64,000 nucleotides of DNA from the NCBI RefSeq assembly GCF_001307155.1, contig NZ_CP012830.1, forward strand, positions 2,225,501 through 2,289,500, read 5' to 3'. This DNA comes from Pseudomonas fluorescens (GTDB lineage: Bacteria; Pseudomonadota; Gammaproteobacteria; Pseudomonadales; Pseudomonadaceae). Of this stretch, positions 1 to 7,473 are shown in pieces. Made by a program: the position numbers and the translations under genes. The stretch's first letter is position 1. Each line of letters opens with the position of its first letter. The notes below the pieces were generated by a model, which saw nothing but the letters and a program-made list of their open reading frames with translations, did not search any database and had not been told where the DNA came from.

Positions 1-73
1 ACAGTTGACTGTCAATTGTGCGCACAGTTCGCCAGCTGCTACAGGTCGCGTTACGAACTGACCGGCCACGTCC

Positions 74-1984
74 TCAACCCTCTTCTTTCAGCTTCAGCAG
101 CGGCTCCTGGAACCGCAACAAACGCCCGGCATTGCCCAACACCAGCAACGTGCTCAGGTTATGCAGGACCGCAGCAATCATCGCCCCTGCCGCTCCCAGC
201 CAGCCAAACGCGGCGAACGCGACGATCGCCAGCGTCCAGCCCAGACCGATGATCACATTGACCTGCAAGGTCTGCCGGCACTGGCGGCTCAGGCGTACGC
301 AAGTCCCGAGTCGACGCAGATCGCTGCCGATCAATACGATGTCGGCCGAGGCCAGGGCGATGTCTGCCCCGCCCGCGCCCATGGCCACTCCGACCACGCC
401 AGCCTTCAGCGCCAACGAATCATTGATGCCGTCGCCGACCACCATCGGCCGGAAACCATTGTCGATTTCAGTCAGGACGCGATTGAGTTTGTCTTCCGGC
501 AAGGCTTGCGCCTCGACATCGCTGATGCCGACTTCATGGGCCAGGCTGTGGGCGACGCTTTGTCGATCACCGGTCAACAACAACTGCCGGCCAAGGCCCA
601 GTTCGCGCAGTTCTCTCATGGCAAAACGCGCTTCCGGTTTGACGCTGTCAGCCAGCAACAACCACGCGAGGAAACGTCCATCCAACGCCAGACCGGCAAT
701 CGGCCCATTATGCACCGGCACCGTCGAGGTGGCGATGCCCAACTGCGCAAACAATTCAGGTCGGCCGAGCGCCGCTTCGCCCTGTTCGGTCATCGCCACC
801 ACGCCCAGGCCCTGGCGTTCCCGAATATCCGACAGCAACAGGAAATGCTCCTGAGCGACCAACCCGGCCAATGCCCGACTGACCGGGTGGCTGCTGGCCG
901 AACCGAGGCTGGCGGCCAGTTTCAGTAAGGTGCTGCGGTCCTCGACCGGGCTGTCGATCGACTGCAAACGCAACGTGCCGAACGTCAGGGTGCCAGTCTT
1001 GTCGACTACCAACGACGTCAGGTCCGCCAACTCTTCGAGGAATGCCGAGCTGCGAATCAGGATGCCGTGGCGCGCAGCCACCGCGATCCCGGCAATCGCC
1101 GTGGCCGGGGCCGACAGCACCAATGCACATGGGCAGGCGGCAACCAGTACCGCGAGCATTGCTTGCGCATCATTGGTGACGAACCAGGTCACTGCGGCCA
1201 ACAGCAACACCAGCACCATGTAGCTGCCGGCGTAGCGTTCCAGCAAACGGGTGATCGGTGGCTTGGAGCGCTCGGCGCTTTGCATCAGCGCAATGACTTT
1301 GCCGAGGGTCGATTCGTTGCCGGTGCGGGTCACTTCCAACCGCAGCAAACCATCGAGGTTGATCGCCCCGCCGAATACCTGCATGCCGACGGTGGCCTCA
1401 AGCGGCACCGACTCACCGGTAATCGGCGCAGTGTCCAGGCTCGCTTGACCGGACAACACCCGCCCATCCGCTGGGACTCGATCGCCTGCGCGCACTTCGA
1501 CGATGTCTCCAGCCTTCAGCGTAGCGTTGTCGATTTCGATAATCGAGCCATCGGCCTGAACCTTGCGTGCGTGGCTGCGCGTCAGACGGCCCAGCGCGTG
1601 GATCGCTTCCTGAGAGCCAATCACGCTGCGCTCTTCCAGGACATGGCCGAAGATCATGATGATTGGCAACAAGGCCGCGGTCAGCAGATCTCCCGTCGCC
1701 CAGGCGCCCATCATCGCCAAGGCGATTAGTTGATCGGTGATTCCGTGCAGGCTCGGATAGCGAAGGCTGTACCACGCCGAACGCATGACCGGAACGGCCA
1801 CCAGCAACGAAGCCAACCCGAGCAATAACTGGCTGACACCGGTTTGCTCCGGCGACAACCAGCGCCAGACCAGCCCCAGGCCGAGCAAGCCCAAAGCGAG
1901 CATCGCCAGGGTCAACTGGCGTGCGGCGCTGCGTTGTTCAGCCGTGCTCAACATGCTTGGCGCGGCGGCGGTTTGAACGGTCAT
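74..1984 (-). CDS. hmtA: P1B-type heavy-metal-transporting ATPase, HmtA-like
   Basis: A 636-residue metal-pumping P-type ATPase. Visible hallmarks are the actuator motif TGES (about 189-192), the transmembrane metal motif CPC (284-286), the phosphorylation motif DKTGTLT with Asp328, the P1B-specific HP dipeptide (366-367) and GDGIND (517-522). There is no N-terminal CXXC metal-binding domain. That absence, and the company of SPFH genes, match P. aeruginosa HmtA, an inner-membrane ATPase reported to import zinc and copper. It is the last gene of a four-gene operon; its ATG overlaps the stop of the preceding SPFH gene by 4 bp. The import direction is inferred from HmtA and from the Zur-like site upstream; an exporter cannot be excluded from sequence alone. 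Confidence 0.85.
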   Translation of the reverse strand: MTVQTAAAPSMLSTAEQRSAARQLTLAMLALGLLGLGLVWRWLSPEQTGVSQLLLGLASLLVAVPVMRSAWYSLRYPSLHGITDQLIALAMMGAWATGDLLTAALLPIIMIFGHVLEERSVIGSQEAIHALGRLTRSHARKVQADGSIIEIDNATLKAGDIVEVRAGDRVPADGRVLSGQASLDTAPITGESVPLEATVGMQVFGGAINLDGLLRLEVTRTGNESTLGKVIALMQSAERSKPPITRLLERYAGSYMVLVLLLAAVTWFVTNDAQAMLAVLVAACPCALVLSAPATAIAGIAVAARHGILIRSSAFLEELADLTSLVVDKTGTLTFGTLRLQSIDSPVEDRSTLLKLAASLGSASSHPVSRALAGLVAQEHFLLLSDIRERQGLGVVAMTEQGEAALGRPELFAQLGIATSTVPVHNGPIAGLALDGRFLAWLLLADSVKPEARFAMRELRELGLGRQLLLTGDRQSVAHSLAHEVGISDVEAQALPEDKLNRVLTEIDNGFRPMVVGDGINDSLALKAGVVGVAMGAGGADIALASADIVLIGSDLRRLGTCVRLSRQCRQTLQVNVIIGLGWTLAIVAFAAFGWLGAAGAMIAAVLHNLSTLLVLGNAGRLLRFQEPLLKLKEEG

Positions 1985-3039
1985 TGTTCGGCTCCCTGAA
2001 TGATCAGGCGGGAATCGTCTTTAGGGTTGACCGTGGTAACCGAACCGGCCTGACCAAGAATTTTCGGCATACGCTCGCGATAGATCCGCAGGAGCATTTC
2101 CGGGTCGCTGCCCTTCTGCTGCGCCTGCGCCAGGCTGAGCACCGTGGCGGTGTCAGCCGACGCTTTGGCCAGGCGTTCGCTGGCTTGAGCGTGAGCCACT
2201 TGCAGCGTGCGATCAGCTTGTTGGGTCGCGGTCTGAGTGAGCTTTTCGGCTTCAGTACGTGCGTTCGCTACGGCCTTATCTGCCTGCTGACTAGCAGTCA
2301 GTACCGCGTTGAAAGCATTGACCGCAGGTTCGGGCAGACTCGATTGCACGTCGACCCGGGCGACTTCGATCCCCAGTCCCAACCCCGTCGCGGCTAACTC
2401 GGACAAGCGCTGATTGATCCCTTGCACCAGATCACCGCGCAGACGTTCGCGACGTTCGGCGGCCTGATTGTCGGCACCGATCAACTCCGGCCGAGCGACC
2501 AGAATGGTGTCCAGGTCTCGTGCAGCCGTCAGCGCCACCGCACTGCGAGTCACCAAACGATCCAGCGCCGGCAGCACATGTTCACCCTGCAGGACGAAGG
2601 CGTAAGGCTCGGTCACTTTGTAAAACACCCGAACATCCAGTTGCACCACGCCCGAATCGCCAGTGAGCAAATACCCAGAACCGGCCAGCGCATCGCTCAG
2701 TGGATTGGCGAAACTCGCCACACGCTCACCTTGCAGCGCAGCATCGGAGCGCAGCAGATTTTCCACTCGCCGTTCGATCACCCGATCCGCTGCCGGCAAC
2801 AAAATCACCTGCTCGAACGGACGCGGCCACGCCAACAGCAAGCCGGCGTTCTGGATGCGATCCAGTGCGCCGAAGTGCAACACCACGGCGCGATTCTGCG
2901 GATCAATCTGCCGCACATTGGAGAAAGCCCAGGCCAACGCGGCCAACACCGTTACCGCATAAAGCGCGAGAAATGCCAGACGCCCCGCCTGAATCCACGG
3001 GCTGTCGAGTTCATTTGTTCCACGTGGAACCACACTCAT
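1981..3039 (-). CDS. SPFH-domain membrane protein, HflC-like
   Basis: 352 residues with one N-terminal membrane segment (about 17-40) followed by an SPFH/band-7 domain and an Ala/Gln/Glu-rich coiled-coil region (about 240-310), the layout of HflC. HflC and HflK form a periplasm-facing cage around the protease FtsH in other bacteria. This copy lies in a metal-ATPase operon and not beside hflX/hfq, so it is probably a specialised paralogue organising the transporter. Starts with ATG at 3039 overlapping the upstream gene by 4 bp and ends overlapping the ATPase start by 4 bp. Codons 3-8 carry a near-perfect parS sequence (3016-3031). Confidence 0.85.
   Translation of the reverse strand: MSVVPRGTNELDSPWIQAGRLAFLALYAVTVLAALAWAFSNVRQIDPQNRAVVLHFGALDRIQNAGLLLAWPRPFEQVILLPAADRVIERRVENLLRSDAALQGERVASFANPLSDALAGSGYLLTGDSGVVQLDVRVFYKVTEPYAFVLQGEHVLPALDRLVTRSAVALTAARDLDTILVARPELIGADNQAAERRERLRGDLVQGINQRLSELAATGLGLGIEVARVDVQSSLPEPAVNAFNAVLTASQQADKAVANARTEAEKLTQTATQQADRTLQVAHAQASERLAKASADTATVLSLAQAQQKGSDPEMLLRIYRERMPKILGQAGSVTTVNPKDDSRLIIQGAEQ
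3016..3031. other. parS-like ParB-binding site
   Basis: The 16-mer TGTTCCACGTGGAACC has a perfect GTTCCACGTGGAAC palindromic core and differs from the Pseudomonas parS consensus TGTTCCACGTGGAACA at most in the last base. It lies inside the first codons of the HflC-like gene, read there as V-V-P-R-G-T. The parA and parB genes are 56 kb away in this window. Chromosomal parS sites of pseudomonads cluster near the origin, so a working centromere site is plausible. I saw no second copy in the window. Confidence 0.75.
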
Positions 3040-4085
3040 GGCTGCGACCCAGACTTGTTATCCAGCGTCGGAGGTCCATCAACCAACACTCGGAATGGCG
3101 CAGCATCGGTACGCAGAATCAGCTTTGTGCCCGGCTTTACCATCGTGTCCAAGGTGTCCAGCGAACGCAGCAAGTTGTACAACTGCGGCGAACCCGCGTA
3201 AGCCTTGCCGTAGATTTGCGCGGCTTCAACCCGCGATTGGGCCTCGATGTCCGCAGCCTTCACTGTGGCGTCAGCCTGGACGATCCGTGCATCGCGCTCG
3301 GCGGCCGAGCGGATTTGCGCCGCCTCTCGCTTGCCGATGGCCGTGCGTTCGGTGGCAATGGTTTCACGCTCGGCACGCATGCGATCGACGGTGGCGGTCA
3401 GGGTCACTGACGGCAGTGTCAGCCGTTCGATACCCACTTGCAGCACACGCACGCCGTAAGTGGTCAGCAGTTGTTGATCGATCTGCTTGCGCAGTTGCGC
3501 CTCGAAATCGGCGATATGCACTTGGTTGGCGTCGGTGTTCACCAGGTTGGCCAGGTCGAAACTGCTGGCGGTGGTTTCCAGCGCCGAGCCGACAAACGTA
3601 CGAATCTGCCGCGCAGCTTCGTCCGGTTGGTTCTGCACCGCTCGCATGAAGCGTTGCACATTGTCTGGATCACCCTGCACCTGCCACGCGACATAAGCCT
3701 GAACGATGATCCGCAAACCATCGCGGGTGCCCACGTCCTGCAAACCGCTGGAGGTGGTGCGCAGACGCAGGTCGACCGGAATCGCCGCCTCGAACGGTGT
3801 CGGCCAGCGCCAACCGAGGCCGGGCTCCAGCAGCACCCGCGAAGGATTGCCGAAACGGGTAATCACCGTCGCCTCGCCCGAACGCACTTGCACCAGGCTC
3901 GCCGCCGCAATGGCAAACAGCACCAGCAGCGCCGCCCAGCCCATGCGTCGCCACGGGAAGGGGCCCGCCTCTTGCGGGTCGCCATGGTGATGATGGTGGT
4001 GGCCGTGATGATGCCCGCCATGGCCATGGTCGTGGCCGGCGTGGTCGTGATGATCATGCGGCTCGTGGGAATGCGACGGGCTCAA
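3036..4085 (-). CDS. SPFH-domain protein with His-rich N-terminus, HflK-like
   Basis: 349 residues. The first 34 residues contain 18 histidines, including runs of three and six, interspersed with Asp and Gly. A single membrane segment follows (about 48-66), then an SPFH domain and a charged helical region. By analogy with HflK the N-terminus would be cytosolic, so the His-rich tail could hold or deliver zinc or copper next to the ATPase, which has no N-terminal metal-binding domain of its own. ATG at 4085 overlaps the upstream gene by 4 bp. The SPFH assignment is firm; the metal-binding role is inferred from composition and operon context. Confidence 0.85.
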   Translation of the reverse strand: MSPSHSHEPHDHHDHAGHDHGHGGHHHGHHHHHHGDPQEAGPFPWRRMGWAALLVLFAIAAASLVQVRSGEATVITRFGNPSRVLLEPGLGWRWPTPFEAAIPVDLRLRTTSSGLQDVGTRDGLRIIVQAYVAWQVQGDPDNVQRFMRAVQNQPDEAARQIRTFVGSALETTASSFDLANLVNTDANQVHIADFEAQLRKQIDQQLLTTYGVRVLQVGIERLTLPSVTLTATVDRMRAERETIATERTAIGKREAAQIRSAAERDARIVQADATVKAADIEAQSRVEAAQIYGKAYAGSPQLYNLLRSLDTLDTMVKPGTKLILRTDAAPFRVLVDGPPTLDNKSGSQP

Positions 4086-6055
4086 TTGGCGGCTCCTGAC
4101 TGAACGGGTTGACGTGACGGCGAAGTGTCAGTCGGTAAGGTGGCGGGTAACGTGTAGCTGCGTAAGTCGATGGTCGGCGTACTGTTGCCGCCCAGACGAT
4201 GATCGAGGACCAGTACTTTGGCGTTGGCTAATCCTTGGCTCAGTTGTGCGAAATATTGCTCCAGCACAAAGGCCCGACCGGCTACGGCGTAGGCTTTGCG
4301 CTCGGCAGCGAAGCGCAGGTCGGCGGCCTGGGCCGTAGCGTTGACTTCGCGGGCCGTGGCCAGCGCCTGGTCATGGGCGACACTGGCCTGCAATTGCGCC
4401 TGATTGGTCTGCTCGGCAGCTGCGCCACGCTCGCGCGCGATCAACGCTTGCGTGCCGATCTGCGCCGCTTGCACGCCGTGATAGGCGTTGGCAGCGCCGG
4501 CCGGAGGGTGAATCGCTTCGACGACCGTGGCGAGGATTTCCACGCCGCTGTCGAGCTTCTGCAAATCAGCCTGCACGGCACGACCAATGTCTTCGGCGAG
4601 CCCTACCCGATCTGCGCCGAGCAAACCGTCGAGGGTCCGCGAGGCAAAGTCGTGCACCAGAATCCGGCTGGCGGTGCTGCGAATCAGTGTGGGTACATCG
4701 GTGCTGTTGTAGGTCGCCGCCAACGCGGCCTGATCGCTCAAACCGATGCGGTAGACAAAACGCACGTCCATATTGACGATCTGGAAGCTCTGTTTATCGT
4801 TGCTGCTACTGGCAATCACCTGCGACTTGTCATTCACGTGGCTGGCATCCCACAACCGATTGGCAATGGCCGGTGCGGGCCCTTCCGCAGGATCAGCCAC
4901 CGTCACCGCTGGCGTGTCACCGACGCTGGTCGCCAATTCGTGAACCACACCATTTTCGACGCTCAGCACCCGGCCCAACGGCCAAGGCAAACCGGCATGC
5001 AAACCCGGACCAAACACCTGCACCGGCTTGCCAAAGCGCTCGTAGATCCCCCGCCCTTGCAGCGGTATTTCGTGAATCCCGGTGAGCAGCCACCCCACGA
5101 ACAGCACCACGCTCAGCACAGGCAAGAAGGCCCGACGCATGTAAGTGAAAGCCCAGATCTGCCGCAGATCGATACCAAAGCGGTTATGCAATTCGTGCTG
5201 CAACGCCAACAAAGGTTGTGGTGGCCAGCGCAACATGTCCGCGACAAAACTGCGCGCCAGCAACGTCGGTTCGAGCAGATCGCGACGCGGACTGAACAAC
5301 GACAACACCGCACGCAGCAACAACTCTGCGGCGACCAGCCCCGGCAATAGACCGATCAATACCGCCAGACGCACCGGCCAGACAGCAGTTTCGCTGCTGA
5401 ACAACAGGCAGAATGCGCCGGTCACCAGACAGATGATCGCCACGCGAGTGAGCTGCGCCAACTGCCCGGCTTCAGGCCATTGCGCGGGAATTTCCTGAGT
5501 CAGTTGGCGTTCGCACACCAGCAAGCCGAACGCCAGCAACAACGATAGTGCCGCCCCAACGCTGGCCGAAAGACCCAGTGCAGCGGCGGGTAATGTCAGG
5601 CTCCAGAATTGTTCGAGGCTGAACAACGCCAGCAATGACCAACCGGCCAGCCACAACGTCGGCGCGCCGATCTGCGCCAGCAATCCGATCCAGCGTTCAC
5701 CCGCTCGCGCCAACAGTCGCTCATACCAGCCGAGCGCCTCGATCGGTTCGAGCTGTTCCGCAGCCAGCACAACCACCGGTTCAACCAGCGCCCGCGCCCG
5801 CCATTGGGTGATCCACCAGGCCGATTGCAAACCGGCCACCACCACGATCAACGCCGAGGACTGACTGACCAATAGCGGCGGCCAGATCGATTGCGGTGCA
5901 AACAGCCCGACAAAAAACGCCAACAACAAGCCTGCTGCTGCGAGACTCGCCAGGCCGATGCCCACCCGCTTCAACCGACGTCCGTGAAACACCGCCTGCT
6001 GAAAACGCGGCAGTCCTTCCACGTTCGTCCCCTCAGCCTCCAGATCGACTTGCAT
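4082..6055 (-). CDS. Large polytopic SPFH-domain protein
   Basis: 657 residues, about twice the length of HflK. The N-terminal half (about 33-320) holds several hydrophobic segments suggesting five to seven membrane passes. The C-terminal half is an SPFH domain with the usual entry (YERFGKPVQVFGPGLHAGLP) and an Ala/Glu-rich helical tail. It is the first gene of the operon, with GAGGTGG a few bases before the ATG at 6055. Two further SPFH genes and the metal ATPase follow, each overlapping by 4 bp. Its individual role is unknown; comparable proteins are encoded next to hmtA in P. aeruginosa (PA2437-PA2439 region, from memory). Confidence 0.8.
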   Translation of the reverse strand: MQVDLEAEGTNVEGLPRFQQAVFHGRRLKRVGIGLASLAAAGLLLAFFVGLFAPQSIWPPLLVSQSSALIVVVAGLQSAWWITQWRARALVEPVVVLAAEQLEPIEALGWYERLLARAGERWIGLLAQIGAPTLWLAGWSLLALFSLEQFWSLTLPAAALGLSASVGAALSLLLAFGLLVCERQLTQEIPAQWPEAGQLAQLTRVAIICLVTGAFCLLFSSETAVWPVRLAVLIGLLPGLVAAELLLRAVLSLFSPRRDLLEPTLLARSFVADMLRWPPQPLLALQHELHNRFGIDLRQIWAFTYMRRAFLPVLSVVLFVGWLLTGIHEIPLQGRGIYERFGKPVQVFGPGLHAGLPWPLGRVLSVENGVVHELATSVGDTPAVTVADPAEGPAPAIANRLWDASHVNDKSQVIASSSNDKQSFQIVNMDVRFVYRIGLSDQAALAATYNSTDVPTLIRSTASRILVHDFASRTLDGLLGADRVGLAEDIGRAVQADLQKLDSGVEILATVVEAIHPPAGAANAYHGVQAAQIGTQALIARERGAAAEQTNQAQLQASVAHDQALATAREVNATAQAADLRFAAERKAYAVAGRAFVLEQYFAQLSQGLANAKVLVLDHRLGGNSTPTIDLRSYTLPATLPTDTSPSRQPVQSGAAN

Positions 6056-6126
6056 ACCACCTCAGTACTTGCTGTTACGTGAACCAGACCTGTGGATAAG
6101 TCGTCAGGCCGTTGCATTTTTTGCAA

Positions 6127-6145
6127 ATCGTTACGATATAACGAT
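6127..6145. promoter_or_regulatory. Zur-like palindromic operator
   Basis: Inverted repeat ATCGTTA-CGATA-TAACGAT, a perfect 7-bp palindrome around 5 bp, centred about 80 bp upstream of the first SPFH gene. Its centre GTTACGATATAAC resembles the GTTATANNATAAC core of gamma-proteobacterial Zur sites with two central mismatches. Zinc-dependent repression of the SPFH/P-ATPase operon would fit the HmtA-like content. This is a pattern match only. Confidence 0.5.
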
Positions 6146-6225
6146 GGTAGTGAATTTTTGGCTCTCCGCCCATCACCCAACCCGCACCTATAAAGATGAA
6201 AGCGTAGCCGGGCTGAGCAAGGGCA

Positions 6226-6699
6226 TCAGCTCGGCAAATGCCCCAGCGGTAATGGTCCTGGGGTTTTCACCGTATGAATTGCGAAGTTGCTGCGAATATC
6301 ACTCACACCCGGCAACTTGAGCAGGCTGCCGGTCAGGAAGCGCTCATAACCGCGCAAATCCGGCACCACTACTTGCAGCAGAAAATCCGATTCGCCTGAC
6401 ACCAAAAACGCCGAAATCACCTCGGGCAATGCCGTTACCGCCAGACGAAACGCTTCGGCCTCTTCGTCGTTGTGGCGCTCGACCTTGACCCCGACAAACA
6501 CGGTCAACCCCAGCCCCACTTCGTCGCGATCCAGGTTGGCTTGATACCCGCGAATCACCCCGGCCTCTTCCAGCATCCGCACCCGGCGCAGACACGGCGA
6601 AGCAGACAGGCCGATCTCGTCCGCCAGTTGCACGTTGCTCAGGCGACCGTCGCGTTGCAGCGCGGCAAGGATTCGGCGGTCGTAGGCGTCCAGTTTCAT
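6226..6699 (-). CDS. Lrp/AsnC-family transcriptional regulator
   Basis: 157 residues with the classic Lrp layout: an N-terminal winged helix-turn-helix (about 1-60, including VQLADEIGLSASPCLRRVR) and a C-terminal RAM/AsnC ligand-binding domain (about 65-150). Such regulators bind amino acids and often control the adjacent divergent exporter. The start lies 145 bp from the LysE-type gene on the other strand, a common regulator/exporter pairing, so control of that gene is likely. The effector amino acid cannot be read from the sequence. Confidence 0.9.
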   Translation of the reverse strand: MKLDAYDRRILAALQRDGRLSNVQLADEIGLSASPCLRRVRMLEEAGVIRGYQANLDRDEVGLGLTVFVGVKVERHNDEEAEAFRLAVTALPEVISAFLVSGESDFLLQVVVPDLRGYERFLTGSLLKLPGVSDIRSNFAIHTVKTPGPLPLGHLPS

Positions 6700-6843
6700 G
6701 GTTTGGCAGTTCCCGACTGTTTTTATTCATTGATTGGCAGAAGCTGCCAAGTCTAGCTGTTTCCAGCCGCGACTACGCAACCACCTGCCCTGCCCTTCGG
6801 CCCTAGACTTTGATCACCGAATCGCTAACGAATGGGGTGCAGC

Positions 6844-7473
6844 ATGGCAGAGCTCTGGATGTTCTTTTTGGCCTTGGCAGTGGTTTACCTGTTGCCCGGC
6901 CCGGACATGATTCTGCTGTTGCAAACCGGTGCCCGACAGGGCAAAGCCGCCGCGCTGGCCACCGCCATTGGCCTGGCGATTGCCCGGGGTTGCCACGTTG
7001 CGCTGGCAGCGCTGGGCCTGGCGACGCTGTTCAAGGCTGCACCCTGGACCTTTGAAGTGGTGCGCCTGGCTGGTGCGGCCTACCTGCTATGGCTGGGGAT
7101 TCAATGCTTGCGCTCAAACATGCTGCCGAACCTGAATGCCAACGGCACAGCCGCTGCGAAACTTGCGTGGCGCGCGGCGATCCAGCGCGGCTTGTTGACC
7201 AACCTGCTCAACCCCAAGGCACTGCTGTTTTGCTCGGTGCTGTTGCCGCAGTTCATTGATCCGCAGGCAGGGCCGGTGCTGACGCAGTTCGCGACCCTGG
7301 GCGTGTTGCTGGTGGTGGCCGGTTTGCTGTTCGACAGTGGTTACGCACTGATCGGTGCCTGGCTCGGTCGCTGGCTTGAACGCAGCCCCTCGGCGCAGCG
7401 CATGCAGCAATGGCTGTTTGGCAGCCTGCTGATCGGTTTTGCACTGCGCCTGACGTTCGTTCAGCAGGCTTAA
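6844..7473 (+). CDS. LysE/RhtB-family amino-acid exporter
   Basis: 209 residues, the normal family length, with about six hydrophobic segments. The family's conserved N-terminal PGPD motif is present (YLLPGPDMILLL, about 15-26), as is NLLNPKA in the central part. Members export basic, neutral or branched amino acids or homoserine lactone-type solutes across the inner membrane. I chose ATG 6844 because GGGGTG precedes it at usable spacing, whereas the ATG four codons earlier has no ribosome-binding site. Divergent from the Lrp-type regulator. The 3' end overlaps the convergent gene by 4 bp. Confidence 0.88.
   Translation: MAELWMFFLALAVVYLLPGPDMILLLQTGARQGKAAALATAIGLAIARGCHVALAALGLATLFKAAPWTFEVVRLAGAAYLLWLGIQCLRSNMLPNLNANGTAAAKLAWRAAIQRGLLTNLLNPKALLFCSVLLPQFIDPQAGPVLTQFATLGVLLVVAGLLFDSGYALIGAWLGRWLERSPSAQRMQQWLFGSLLIGFALRLTFVQQA

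Noticed and set aside
1..12. Palindrome ACAGTTGACTGT at the window edge
   Set aside because: Short, no T tract, and no second copy; no function supportable.
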